A stretch of DNA of 43,639 nucleotides from Planctomycetota bacterium. GTDB lineage: Bacteria; Planctomycetota; MHYJ01; JACPRB01. Location: positions 1-43,639 of the forward strand of contig JACQVR010000028.1 in NCBI GenBank assembly GCA_016209705.1, given 5' to 3'. A program made the translations under genes and the position numbers. How positions within the stretch are numbered: position 1 is the stretch's first letter; each line of letters opens with the position of its first letter. The notes under the pieces were generated by a model. The model worked only from the letters and a program-made list of their open reading frames with translations. It was not told the DNA's origin and did no database searches. Shown here piece by piece: positions 26,063 to 35,031 of the stretch.

Positions 26063-28070
26063 GAGCCACAAAAACCCTCACCAAGGTGTCGACGGTCTTC
26101 CGCGGCATGACGTCCTCGAAATCGAGGACGCTCGCCTCTTCACTCCATCCCATGAGGATCGCGCCGCCGTTCTCGATCCATGACGAGGCGTCGAGCTCCG
26201 CCGCGAATCCGGTCCCTATTCTCGACGAGGCTGAACTGAATCGACGCGCAAAACAGATCCACAGCAGACGCGACTTTATTACGCTGCGGAGTTCATTTTC
26301 GGACTTCAGGGCGCGGGGGAACTGCCGGCCTGTCATCCTGGCATCTTCCCCACCGTCGGCCTTCAAGCCGGGGTGTAGGGGGCTCGCATTCTCAAGGTCA
26401 AAGCTTGATCGGCCCCGGGGAATGGTTCCCAGCGAGTAGGCTTTGTCCGATCGCAGATAAAAAGATTGGGTAAGCGGCGCGCCTTCATTGGTGACGTGGA
26501 CCCGATCGGGACCGTCCGGTTCGACGCGGATGCGGACGCCTTTCTCGCACCACTTCACCGCCGCGACGCCTGTCGATCCGCGCGGGAAGTACCAGTCGTC
26601 GACACGTCCGTCTCCGACGGATGGTTCACCCGAAGCGTTGTAGCCGATCATCGGGACCGGCATGATAGATGCATCGGATTTTCTCGCGACGGCAGAAACA
26701 GTCGCCTCTTTCGGGATCAGGATGCCGGCCAAGGATCGGCCGTGCGTCATGCCGGCCGCTGGAACCTGGTCCACCACGGAAATTTCTCGGTAGACGGCCG
26801 CTTGTTTCGCGGCGCGCAGACTTGCGAACAGAGCGAGGATCGAAAAGACGCAGACGTACGTGGGAAACGTGATCCACGTCAGCTCCATCTTTTTCAGGCG
26901 CCGGAGCACTAGATAATCGATCGGGCCGACCAGGAGCACGTAGAGGAGGATGAGCCAGAACACCCAGTCCAGCGATGGAAGCGAGAGCCCGGGTTGCTGG
27001 CCCAGGAGCCCGGAGAGTTCGATCGATCCCAGGGCCTGCACCACAAGGGTGTGAGAGTAGTAATTGCTCCACGAGAATGTCGTGGCGATAGCTCCATCGG
27101 ATGGAACTATGGGGGGAAGATCGAGCAGCTTCTTCCAGAATCGATCCGCGTTTCTCCAGGAGGCGAACGGCTCGGCCGCCGGATCGAACGCGAGAAACGT
27201 CACCTTGCCCCGACCTAAAGGCGCTTCGACCGCCAGCGGGGTATCTGCCGCCGAGATCAGGATGTTCCCCTCGCGCGGGCGAACCTCCAATAGGGCGCCT
27301 TCCCCCCGAGGCCCTTCTTCAGATCCCGCGAATTCCGCCAGCGCGCTCCACATCGAGCAGGCGCGCGAACCGCGGCTGGTCACCGGGGCCAGCTCCTCGA
27401 GAAATGTTCCGGCGAACCCGGCCGTGTTGGCGCGCGCAATGACCAGCCGCCCGCCTCCCACAATCCATTGGCGGAGCGCCTCCACATGAGCGGAATCCCT
27501 GACTTGCGCCCCGTCGGCGTCGGTCCACAAGACGACGTCCACCGCCTCGTATCCGTGCCATCGGTTCGGCAATTCGTCGGGCCGAACCAAACTCAACGTG
27601 ACTCCCGTTCCCGAGAATCCATGCGGATGGCTGGAACCGACGACACCTACCCGGGGACCGTCGTCCTTGGCGGGGAGGTTCAATACCTCGAACCGAGCGA
27701 GACACTTGGATCCTGAAACCAGAAAAATCCAAAGGCTGTAGCTGCCCTCCACGTTGCCCTGGACGTTCGCAAAGTACCGGCGGCGCGACTTTGCGGGCAC
27801 CGAAGCCGGAATCCGGTAGATCGGCCCCATCTGCCCGTGCAGCGACTCCGGCGTCACCTCTTTGCGCTGGAACGTCCCCGCCAAGCCCCAGCGGAGAAGC
27901 AACTCCGCTTCAAATCCGCCGCCCGGGTTGTCGAGTGTGATGACGACCGCGCTCTGGCGGCCAGGGCGATGTTGGCTTCCCCAGGTGAAATCCGCGTTGA
28001 GGGAGATGCGCTCGGCTTGCTGTCCCAATACGGGAAGCGCCAAGATCAGCGAAAGGCCCCCGAATCGCAT
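26055..28070 (-). CDS. ABC module B: large membrane protein with amidotransferase-like domain
   Basis: A 671-residue paralog of the 5940-7916 product. The signal peptide is clearer here (MRFGGLSLILALPVLGQQA). It has the same order of parts: beta domain, amidotransferase-like domain with DVVLWTDADGAQ and RQWIVGGGRLVIA, two TM helices around GPIDYLVLRRLKKM and LTWITFPTYVCVFS, and a C-terminal beta domain with WYFPRGSTGVAAVKW (module A has DWIVPRGATGLAVAD). GGAGG lies 6 bases before the ATG. It is first in the module B operon and diverges from the metal island. In Gld-type systems such proteins pair with the ABC exporter. Confidence 0.82.
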   Translation of the reverse strand: MRFGGLSLILALPVLGQQAERISLNADFTWGSQHRPGRQSAVVITLDNPGGGFEAELLLRWGLAGTFQRKEVTPESLHGQMGPIYRIPASVPAKSRRRYFANVQGNVEGSYSLWIFLVSGSKCLARFEVLNLPAKDDGPRVGVVGSSHPHGFSGTGVTLSLVRPDELPNRWHGYEAVDVVLWTDADGAQVRDSAHVEALRQWIVGGGRLVIARANTAGFAGTFLEELAPVTSRGSRACSMWSALAEFAGSEEGPRGEGALLEVRPREGNILISAADTPLAVEAPLGRGKVTFLAFDPAAEPFASWRNADRFWKKLLDLPPIVPSDGAIATTFSWSNYYSHTLVVQALGSIELSGLLGQQPGLSLPSLDWVFWLILLYVLLVGPIDYLVLRRLKKMELTWITFPTYVCVFSILALFASLRAAKQAAVYREISVVDQVPAAGMTHGRSLAGILIPKEATVSAVARKSDASIMPVPMIGYNASGEPSVGDGRVDDWYFPRGSTGVAAVKWCEKGVRIRVEPDGPDRVHVTNEGAPLTQSFYLRSDKAYSLGTIPRGRSSFDLENASPLHPGLKADGGEDARMTGRQFPRALKSENELRSVIKSRLLWICFARRFSSASSRIGTGFAAELDASSWIENGGAILMGWSEEASVLDFEDVMPRKTVDTLVRVFVAHD

Positions 28071-28207
28071 GAAGCCTCCGCGAAGCCTTCGTGCATCGGC
28101 TATGGTATCGGTCTCGACGCGTCTAAGACAACAGATATGACCGAGCGTTCGGAGGCAGTGTTTCCTATTTGTTGCGGTGGTGCCTGACGACGTATAACCT
28201 GTCGCTC

Positions 28208-28564
28208 ATGGCCACGTGTTTCCGTTCGGCTTTGGCGCTGGCATTGATCCTGGCGACCTCGGGCTCCGATCATGCCGAGCTCGCCGCGGCCGTCGCCGAC
28301 CATGACCATCATCTTGGTCTCGGCCATCCCGCCGAGGGGGAGGGAAACCATTACCACGGCGATGCCGACGACCATCATGAAACTCCGGACAGCCCGTGCC
28401 ACCATCATGACACGCACACGTGCTGCCCCTCCGGCGTGACCCTGGCGTTGACCATCGAATGCTCGATCGAAGAATCCTGGAACGCCGTTCGAATCCGCGT
28501 GCCTTTGCTTCACACCCATCATCCTCCCTCCGTCGTCGATATCCTGCACGTTCCCGTTGTCTAG
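28208..28564 (+). CDS. Small secreted His-rich protein
   Basis: A 118-residue protein with a signal-peptide-like N-terminus (CFRSALALALILATSG), then a His/Asp-rich middle with DHDHHLGLGHP, HYHGDADDHH and CHHHDTHTCC, and a short hydrophobic C-terminal third. It probably binds Cu, Zn or Ag in the periplasm and starts the metal-efflux operon, where small His-rich proteins commonly lie next to RND genes. The ATG has no ribosome site. A TTGTTG/TATAAC pair with 18-bp spacing at 28169-28198 would give a near-leaderless transcript; alternative TTG starts upstream (28169, 28172) are possible. No named family was recognised. Confidence 0.65.
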   Translation: MATCFRSALALALILATSGSDHAELAAAVADHDHHLGLGHPAEGEGNHYHGDADDHHETPDSPCHHHDTHTCCPSGVTLALTIECSIEESWNAVRIRVPLLHTHHPPSVVDILHVPVV

Positions 28565-28636
28565 CTTTCACATCCAGGGATCCTTTCGGCCGCAAACGGC
28601 GGCGTAGCCCACGGTCTGTTTTTGGAGCCTGTGACG

Positions 28637-30196
28637 ATGAGATGGTCCATTATGACGTCGGTCTTGTTGGCCGGCTGCCACCCCCATGGTCATGACCATG
28701 GCGAGGCGGACAAGGAGCAAGAGCGCAAGACCGCGCAAATCACGGTGTGGTCGGAGCGGCATGAGATTTTTCTGGAGCACGAACTTCCCGCGGCCAATCG
28801 GGCGGTCCGATTCGTGACCCACGTCACCGACCTCACGAACGGTCAGCCGCGGCGCGAAGGGAAACTTACGTTCGTTCTGACTCCGGAAGCGGGGAACGCC
28901 GTCGAGCATGTCGAGCAAGCCCCCAAGCGACCCGGGATTTACATTCCGGAGATCTCGTTCCCGCGGGCGGGAGCGTGGCGGGTCGCGATTCGGATCCCCA
29001 CGGATGGCCTCGAAAGTCTGGTGGAGCTTTCTCCCATCATCGTCTACGCGACGCCCGAAGAGGCCGCGAAAGCGCCCGATCCCGAGACCGCCGAGGGCAT
29101 CACCTTTCTCAAAGAGCAGCAATGGATGCTCCGTACCGCCATCGAAGCGGTGGGAAACCGCCGAATGGTGGAACGGCTGAAGCTGCCCGGTACGGTCTTG
29201 GCCCGACCGGGCGGAAGGGCGCACATCGCGCCGCCCATCGGCGGCCGCCTCATCGAGCCCCCCGGAGAGGCGACCTTGCGACTCGGCCGCCGCGTGTCCG
29301 CGGGAGAACTCCTGGCATTCATTCAACCGCCGATCTCCGACTGGGCCGCTCGGATGGTGGAGGCAGAGGCCGAAATCGTGAAGACCAAGCTGGCCGTGGA
29401 TCAAGCCGAAATCGCCCATGCCCGGATGCGGAAACTGGTCGAGGGACAAGCCAGGGCGGAACGAGAACTTCAGGAGTCCGAATATTCGCTCCACATGGCC
29501 CGCGCCACGCATCAGGCGGCCCTGGCGCTTAAGGCCGCCTATGAGAAGTCCGGCGCCGCGATTCGATCCGAAACGGGTCCGCTTCCGGTCTTCGAACTGA
29601 AGGCGCCCATCGCCGGAACGATCACGAACATCGCCGCGGGGTTGGGAGAGTTCGTCGCCGCGGACCGGGCCATGCTCACGATCCTGAACACCGAGACGGT
29701 TCTCATCGAGGCGCGGGTGCCGGAGGTCGACGTGGCGCGGATCGGGAAATCCGCCGGCGCCGTCTACGAAACCCCCGAAGCCAGAGGACGGTTCGTTCCG
29801 ATCCTGGGCGAGAGCGGCGGGCGGCTGCTCCTCTTCGGACCCGAAGTCGATCCGGCCACCCGATCGGTGCCGTTGATCTACGAAGTCGGCAACGCGGAAG
29901 GCCGCCTCAAAATCGGAGGCGCGCTCAACGTGTACCTCGAAACGGCCCGCGCCGAGGAGGCGATCGCCATTCCGGAAACGGCGATCGTGGATGAAGAAGG
30001 GCGTCCCGTGGCGTTTGTCCAGGTTTCCGGCGAGACGTTCCAGAGGCGCGACCTCACCGTGGGAATCCGGGATTCGGGCTTTGTCCAGGTCCTGGAGGGA
30101 TTGGCGGCCGGCGAACGCGTGGTGACCCGCGGCGCCTACGCGGTCCGCCTGGCGTCGGCGTCTTCATCGATTCCCGCGCATGGTCACCCACATTAA
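28637..30196 (+). CDS. RND heavy-metal efflux adaptor (CusB/CzcB type), lipoprotein
   Basis: A 519-residue membrane-fusion protein. A lipobox (SVLLAGC) gives a lipidated N-terminus followed at once by HPHGHDHG, and the protein ends in AHGHPH, so both ends carry His-rich metal sites. An extra N-terminal beta domain (about 30-140) precedes the adaptor core: barrel and lipoyl halves (RAHIAPPIGGRLIEPPGEA and FELKAPIAGTITNIAAG), a helical hairpin between them (about 230-305), and beta-barrel and membrane-proximal domains. The ATG at 28637 follows GGAG; an in-frame TTG at 28622 is not favoured. It links the RND pump to the outer-membrane factor encoded downstream. Confidence 0.9.
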   Translation: MRWSIMTSVLLAGCHPHGHDHGEADKEQERKTAQITVWSERHEIFLEHELPAANRAVRFVTHVTDLTNGQPRREGKLTFVLTPEAGNAVEHVEQAPKRPGIYIPEISFPRAGAWRVAIRIPTDGLESLVELSPIIVYATPEEAAKAPDPETAEGITFLKEQQWMLRTAIEAVGNRRMVERLKLPGTVLARPGGRAHIAPPIGGRLIEPPGEATLRLGRRVSAGELLAFIQPPISDWAARMVEAEAEIVKTKLAVDQAEIAHARMRKLVEGQARAERELQESEYSLHMARATHQAALALKAAYEKSGAAIRSETGPLPVFELKAPIAGTITNIAAGLGEFVAADRAMLTILNTETVLIEARVPEVDVARIGKSAGAVYETPEARGRFVPILGESGGRLLLFGPEVDPATRSVPLIYEVGNAEGRLKIGGALNVYLETARAEEAIAIPETAIVDEEGRPVAFVQVSGETFQRRDLTVGIRDSGFVQVLEGLAAGERVVTRGAYAVRLASASSSIPAHGHPH

Positions 30197-30204
30197 TAAG
30201 CCTG

Positions 30205-30440
30205 AGCCAGGGAGGCCACCGAGGGAGCGGAGCTCACGGAGAAGGAACAACCACGGAGGCGCGGAGAAAAATCTTGGGGATGAAGAGACCTTGGAGATAG
30301 GGAGATCGGCATATGGTCGAAGATGAGTTTCTTATAAAAATCCGTTTGGTTGCGAGCCTGGCCGCGCCGTGCCTCCATGGCTCCGTGGTGAATTTTTTCT
30401 CCGTGTTCTCCGGTTCCTCCGGGAGTTCGAGGAACGAGGA
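30205..30440. repeat. CACGGAG-type dispersed repeat, copy 2
   Basis: The 253-bp gap between adaptor and pump genes holds CCACCGAGGGAGCGGAGC, TCACGGAGAAGG, CCACGGAGGCGCGGAG at one end and GCCGTGCCTCCATGGCTCCGTGG, TTTCTCCGTGTTCTCCGG at the other, with about 90 unrelated AT-richer bases between. The arms form a large imperfect inverted repeat. No gene is seen inside. Confidence 0.6.
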
Positions 30441-30449
30441 GACCCTCAC

Positions 30450-33400
30450 ATGATGCCGGCGCTCATTCGATGGTCGCTCGCCAACCGCGCGGCGGTGGTG
30501 GGCTTGGGACTCTTGTTGTGCGCCACCGGAGGCGTGGTGGCCTTCACCATGCCCGTCGACGTATTCCCCGACCTTACGGCGCCTACGGTCACCGTGCTCA
30601 CCGAAGCCTACGGAATGGCGCCGACCGAGGTGGAAAGCCAAATCACGTTCCCGCTGGAGACGGCCGTGAACGGCGCCCCCGGGGTTCGCCGCGTCCGTTC
30701 TTCCACCGCCGTCGGGTTATCGGTGCTGTGGGTGGAGTTCGACTGGGGAACGAACCTCGCGGCCGCGCGCCAAGTGGTGAGTGAAAAGCTGGCCCTCGTC
30801 GCCAACAGCCTTCCGCCCGAAGTGGAGCCTCCCGTCATCGCTCCCACCAGCTCGATCATGGGCGAGATCATGTTCATCGCCATGACCTCCGACCGCCACA
30901 GTCCGCTCGATCTGAGAACCGAGGCCGACACCGTCGTGCGGCGCCGCCTTTTGTCGATTGCGGGGGTATCTCAAGTCACGGCCCTCGGCGGTGAGGAGAA
31001 GCAGATCCAGGTGATCCTCTCCGCGGCCAAGCTGCGCCGGTACGGCGTCTCCATGAACGAGGTCGGAGAGGCCCTGGCCGCTTCCAACGAAAACCTCTCG
31101 GCCGGATTCATCAACCACGCGGGGTCCGAATACCTCGTGACCGGAATGGGCCGTTTGAGAAGTCCGGCGGACGTTTCCGAAACCGTCGTGACCCTCCGAG
31201 AAGGGCGTCCCGTGACCGTCGCTCATCTCGGCGAGGTCCAGGCGGGAGGCGCGCCCAGGCGCGGCGACGGGTCGGCGAACGGCCGGCCCGCCGTGATCCT
31301 GGCGGTGCAGAAGCAGCCGGGGGCCAACACTCTCGCGCTGACGCGGGAGATCGACAAGGTCTTGTCCGAGCTGTCCGGCAAGCTGCCGCCGGGCATGAAG
31401 ATCGACGGGCGCATCTTTCGGCAGGCCGATTTCATCGAAGTCGCCGTCAACAACGTTCTTCACGCCTTGAGAGACGGCGGCCTCTTGGTGGTCGTCATCG
31501 TGCTTCTGTTCCTGGCCAACCTGAGGGCGACGTTTATCACCCTGACGGCCATTCCGCTTTCGCTGCTCACGGCGATCCTCACGCTCAAGGCCTTCGGAGC
31601 GACGATCAACACGATGACGCTCGGCGGCATGGCCATCGCGATCGGGGCCCTCGTGGACGACGCGGTCATCGACGTCGAGAACGTGTTCCGGCGGCTCCGC
31701 GAAAACGGAGCGCTTCCTCCGGAGGGGCGCCGTCCGACGCTTCAGGTGGTGTACGACGCCAGCCTCGAGATCCGGACGTCGATCGTCTACGCGACGCTCG
31801 TCATCGTGCTGGTGTTCGTGCCGCTCTTTTTTCTCTCGGGCGTGGAGGGGCGCTTGCTCAGGCCTTTGGGAATCGCGTACACGGTATCGCTCCTCGCCTC
31901 CCTCGGCGTGGCGGTGACGGTGACGCCGGTGCTCTGTCATCTGCTGCTCCCTCGCAGTCGGGCGGTGAGGGAGAGTAGAGAGCCTCGAGTCATGCGCATC
32001 CTCAAGGCCGGGTACGCGACATTCCTCGACTCCGCGCTCCGCCATCCGTGGCGGATCACGATCCCGGCGGTCGCGCTCTTCATTCTGGCCTTGGCCGCCT
32101 CGACCCGAATGGGACGGGCTTTTCTGCCCGACTTCAACGAAGGGTCGCTCACGATCAGCGCCGTGACGCTGCCGGGAACGTCGCTTCCCGAGGCCGATGC
32201 GCTGGGGCGGATGGCGGAGGAGATCCTGATGTCGCATCCCGAGGTCGTATCGGTCGGACGGCGGACCGGACGCGCGGAGCAGGACGAGCATGCTCAAGGA
32301 GTCGAAGCCGCCGAGCTGGACGTTTCGCTCTCCATGAAGGATCGCGACAAGGAGGAATTCCTGGCCGCCATCCGCCGCGACCTTTCGCTGATTCCGGGAA
32401 TGAATTTCACCATCGGCCAGCCCATCTCGCACCGGATCGATCACATCCTTTCAGGGACGCGCGCCAACGTCGCCGTGAAAATCTTCGGAGAGAGCCTCTC
32501 GCGCCTGTGGGCCATCGGCGAGGAGGTCCGCCGGGCGATGGCAACGGTCGAGGGGGTGGTGGATTTGTCGGCCGAACAGCAGGTTGAAATTCCCATCCTG
32601 AACGTCCGCTTCGACCGTTTCGCGATGGCTCGGCACGGACTGGCTATGGAGGAAGCGACCCATACGCTTGAAGCCGCCAACAAAGGGCATTCCGTGGGAC
32701 GCCTGATCGAAGGGAGGAATTCGTTCGAGATCGTGGTTCGAATCCGGGGCGAAGAGCCGTGGACGCCGGGTACGCTTGGAGATATTCCCGTTCATGCCCC
32801 CTCCGGAACCGGCCTGCTGATGCGTTCGTTGGCCGAAATCCGCAAGGAACGGGGCCCCAACACGATCAGCCGCGAGGGGGTCGAGCGGAAGTTCGTGGTC
32901 ATGTGCAACGTCGCCGGGCGCGACGTGGCGTCCGTCGTCCGGGACATTCGGGAGAAGGTCACGCCGATCATTCCCGCCGGATATCGGGTCGAGTACGGCG
33001 GTCAATTCGAGGCGGCCGGCGAGGCGGCGCGGACCCTGGCGTTTCTCGGCGTCGGGGTCGTTCTCGGGATCGGCCTGCTCCTGAACATGGCCTTCCGCAA
33101 CAGCCGCGATGCCTTGATCGTCATGATCAACCTTCCTCTGGCGTTGATCGGCGGGGTGGCGGGCGTCTTCCTCTCGGGGGGCGTCCTTTCGGTTGCATCC
33201 CTCATCGGATTCATCACAGTGTTCGGCATCGCCACCCGAAACGGCATCATGCTGGTCTCGCACATCCGACATCTTCAAGAAGTGGAAGGCGTCACGGACT
33301 TCCGGGAAGCGGTTTTCCGCGGCGCGCTCGAACGGCTGGCGCCGATCCTGATGACCGCGCTGGCCGCGGGACTGGCCCTCATCCCGCTCGCGTTCGGCGG

Positions 33401-33542
33401 AGGCAAGCCCGGAAATGAGATTCAGACGCCAATGGCGATCGTGATCCTGTTCGGACTGCTCACCTCGATGGTGCTCAATATGATCGTCGTCCCGGTGATC
33501 TACCTGCGATTCGGACGGCCCGTCTCAGGAGGCGCCTCATGA
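30450..33542 (+). CDS. HME-type RND efflux pump (CusA/CzcA family)
   Basis: A 1030-residue inner-membrane pump, normal for the family. The N-terminus IRWSLANRAAVVG and the TM4 motif GGMAIAIGALVDDAVIDVEN mark a heavy-metal RND protein; GAxVD followed by EN is closer to CusA than to CzcA in this segment. The second half repeats the fold (VFLSGGVLSVASLIGFITVFG). The ATG at 30450 is preceded by GAGGAG. It overlaps the outer-membrane factor gene by 4 bp (ATGA). With the His-rich protein, adaptor and copper-type P-ATPase, monovalent Cu/Ag efflux is the best guess; Zn/Co/Cd is possible. Confidence 0.95.
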   Translation: MMPALIRWSLANRAAVVGLGLLLCATGGVVAFTMPVDVFPDLTAPTVTVLTEAYGMAPTEVESQITFPLETAVNGAPGVRRVRSSTAVGLSVLWVEFDWGTNLAAARQVVSEKLALVANSLPPEVEPPVIAPTSSIMGEIMFIAMTSDRHSPLDLRTEADTVVRRRLLSIAGVSQVTALGGEEKQIQVILSAAKLRRYGVSMNEVGEALAASNENLSAGFINHAGSEYLVTGMGRLRSPADVSETVVTLREGRPVTVAHLGEVQAGGAPRRGDGSANGRPAVILAVQKQPGANTLALTREIDKVLSELSGKLPPGMKIDGRIFRQADFIEVAVNNVLHALRDGGLLVVVIVLLFLANLRATFITLTAIPLSLLTAILTLKAFGATINTMTLGGMAIAIGALVDDAVIDVENVFRRLRENGALPPEGRRPTLQVVYDASLEIRTSIVYATLVIVLVFVPLFFLSGVEGRLLRPLGIAYTVSLLASLGVAVTVTPVLCHLLLPRSRAVRESREPRVMRILKAGYATFLDSALRHPWRITIPAVALFILALAASTRMGRAFLPDFNEGSLTISAVTLPGTSLPEADALGRMAEEILMSHPEVVSVGRRTGRAEQDEHAQGVEAAELDVSLSMKDRDKEEFLAAIRRDLSLIPGMNFTIGQPISHRIDHILSGTRANVAVKIFGESLSRLWAIGEEVRRAMATVEGVVDLSAEQQVEIPILNVRFDRFAMARHGLAMEEATHTLEAANKGHSVGRLIEGRNSFEIVVRIRGEEPWTPGTLGDIPVHAPSGTGLLMRSLAEIRKERGPNTISREGVERKFVVMCNVAGRDVASVVRDIREKVTPIIPAGYRVEYGGQFEAAGEAARTLAFLGVGVVLGIGLLLNMAFRNSRDALIVMINLPLALIGGVAGVFLSGGVLSVASLIGFITVFGIATRNGIMLVSHIRHLQEVEGVTDFREAVFRGALERLAPILMTALAAGLALIPLAFGGGKPGNEIQTPMAIVILFGLLTSMVLNMIVVPVIYLRFGRPVSGGAS

Positions 33543-34831
33543 ACAAGATGTGGTTCTGGCTGACGCTCGTGACCGGCTGCGCGGTGTCCCGGCCGCCGGA
33601 GGGTTGGCCCAGTTCCCCGGAGCGCGAGACCGAAGCGCGGGTGCAAGACGCGAAGCCGCCTCCCCGTCGCCTTCAGGATCTGACTCTGGAGCAGGCCTTT
33701 TCGATGGCGGAGTCGATTCATCCGCAGCTCAGGGCGGCTCAGGCCGAGATCGAGGCGGCTCAAGGACGCGCGGATCAGGCCGCGCTTTTTCCGAATCCCC
33801 AGGTCGTGGCCCGCATGGAAGTGGCGCCGCTCCGCGGCGGCGTGGCCGGGGAAGCGGAGTACGTGGCGGGCCTGAGCCAAGGCTTTCCGATGGGGGGCCG
33901 GCTGAGCGCCGCGGCGCGGATGGAGGAGTTGGAGCGGGACCGGCGGATTCGAGAACTCGACGTCCGCCGCCTCGAAATCCGCGGCCGTGTCGAGGCCGAT
34001 TTCGCCGCGGTTCTTTACATGGAAGAGGTGGTGCGGAGTCATGCCGAGAGTCTCCGGCTGGCCGAACGTGTCGTCGCGATCACGAAGGCGCGCCGGGAGG
34101 CCGGGGATGCGTTGCCCGAAGACGTGGCCCGCGTGGAGTTGGAACAGTTGCGCCTCCGATCCGAACATGAGCGCGCGGTTTCGCTGCGGAAGGAGGCGGG
34201 CCTGGCGCTGGCCGCTGCGCTCGGAGAACCGGCTCTGTCCATCGAATCCGTTTCGGGATCTCTCGAAATCGCGCTTCGCGTCCCGGATCTTCGAAGGCTG
34301 CTGGCCGAACTGGAAACGCATCCGTTGATGGAATCGGCGCGGGCCGGACTGGCCGTGGAACGCGCGCGCCTGGATCTGGCCCTCGCCCAGCGCATTCCGG
34401 ACGTGAACTTGGATCTCTTCTATCGCCGCGTGGAGGCCGAGAACGCAAACGCCTTCGATGCCGGGATCGCGGTACCCCTGCCCGTTTTCGACCGCAATCA
34501 GGGACGGATCCGGGAACTGCGCGCGGAGACGAATGCCGCGTGGGTTCGGACGCAGGCCGCGAGGATCGAGCTCGAACGGCGAGCCCGGGAGGCCCATCTC
34601 AGGATGGCGCGGGCGATGGCGCACGCGGAGCTTCTCAAGGGGGAGATCCTGCCGCGCGCGGAAGCCGTGCTCCGCGGCGCGGAGACGCGCCATGCGGCGG
34701 GCGACGTGAGTCTCGCGGACATCCTGCCCCTGAGGCGGGAAAAGGAGCAATTCAAGCTGGCCTATGTCGAAGCGCTCCGGGAGGTTCGGGTCGCCTGGGC
34801 GGTATGGAGGGCGTTGGCGAGGACGAAATGA
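33539..34831 (+). CDS. TolC-type outer-membrane efflux lipoprotein (CusC/CzcC)
   Basis: A 430-residue outer-membrane factor (OEP family). The lipobox LVTGC ends a short signal peptide, and the mature part is mostly long alpha-helices with two repeats typical of TolC proteins (QLRAAQAEIEAAQGRADQAA and LAVERARLDLALAQRIPDV). It is the third part of the RND efflux set and overlaps the pump by 4 bp. Its own stop overlaps the next small ORF by 4 bp. Confidence 0.92.
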   Translation: MNKMWFWLTLVTGCAVSRPPEGWPSSPERETEARVQDAKPPPRRLQDLTLEQAFSMAESIHPQLRAAQAEIEAAQGRADQAALFPNPQVVARMEVAPLRGGVAGEAEYVAGLSQGFPMGGRLSAAARMEELERDRRIRELDVRRLEIRGRVEADFAAVLYMEEVVRSHAESLRLAERVVAITKARREAGDALPEDVARVELEQLRLRSEHERAVSLRKEAGLALAAALGEPALSIESVSGSLEIALRVPDLRRLLAELETHPLMESARAGLAVERARLDLALAQRIPDVNLDLFYRRVEAENANAFDAGIAVPLPVFDRNQGRIRELRAETNAAWVRTQAARIELERRAREAHLRMARAMAHAELLKGEILPRAEAVLRGAETRHAAGDVSLADILPLRREKEQFKLAYVEALREVRVAWAVWRALARTK

Positions 34832-35031
34832 AACGCATGAACTATCGAGGAGCCGGCGCGGCGGTCTGTTTCCTCATGAACTTTGACGGAGGCCGCTTTC
34901 GGGGGGATTTCATCGAGTATCTTCGGGACAGCTACAACGACCCCGACCGGACGCTCGAAGAGTATTTCGATAGATCGCGCCGTGATGTTACCTTCATGCG
35001 GATACACTCACGACGTCCTTCCGCCCCATGA
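34828..35031 (+). CDS. 67-aa ORF resembling the C-terminal end of a DUF1570-like protein
   Basis: A short ORF bound at both ends by ATGA overlaps (with the outer-membrane factor and with the P-type ATPase), so it is probably translated. [18 protein letters not shown] and [13 protein letters not shown] resemble the final part of DUF1570/peptidase-MA-like proteins (a Y-x-G-A-x-x-FLM-x-x-x-GG-R-x-x-F-x-x-Y-L-R pattern), which normally follows a catalytic HExxH domain that is missing here. The tail ([17 protein letters not shown]) looks random. It is either a truncated relic kept for translational coupling or a small protein of its own. Confidence 0.5.
   Translation: MKRMNYRGAGAAVCFLMNFDGGRFRGDFIEYLRDSYNDPDRTLEEYFDRSRRDVTFMRIHSRRPSAP

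Noticed and set aside
32734..32750. GTGGTTCGAATCCGGGGC, similar to a tRNA T-arm
   Set aside because: It lies in the middle of the RND pump gene in frame, and no acceptor stem, D-arm or anticodon arm fits around it.
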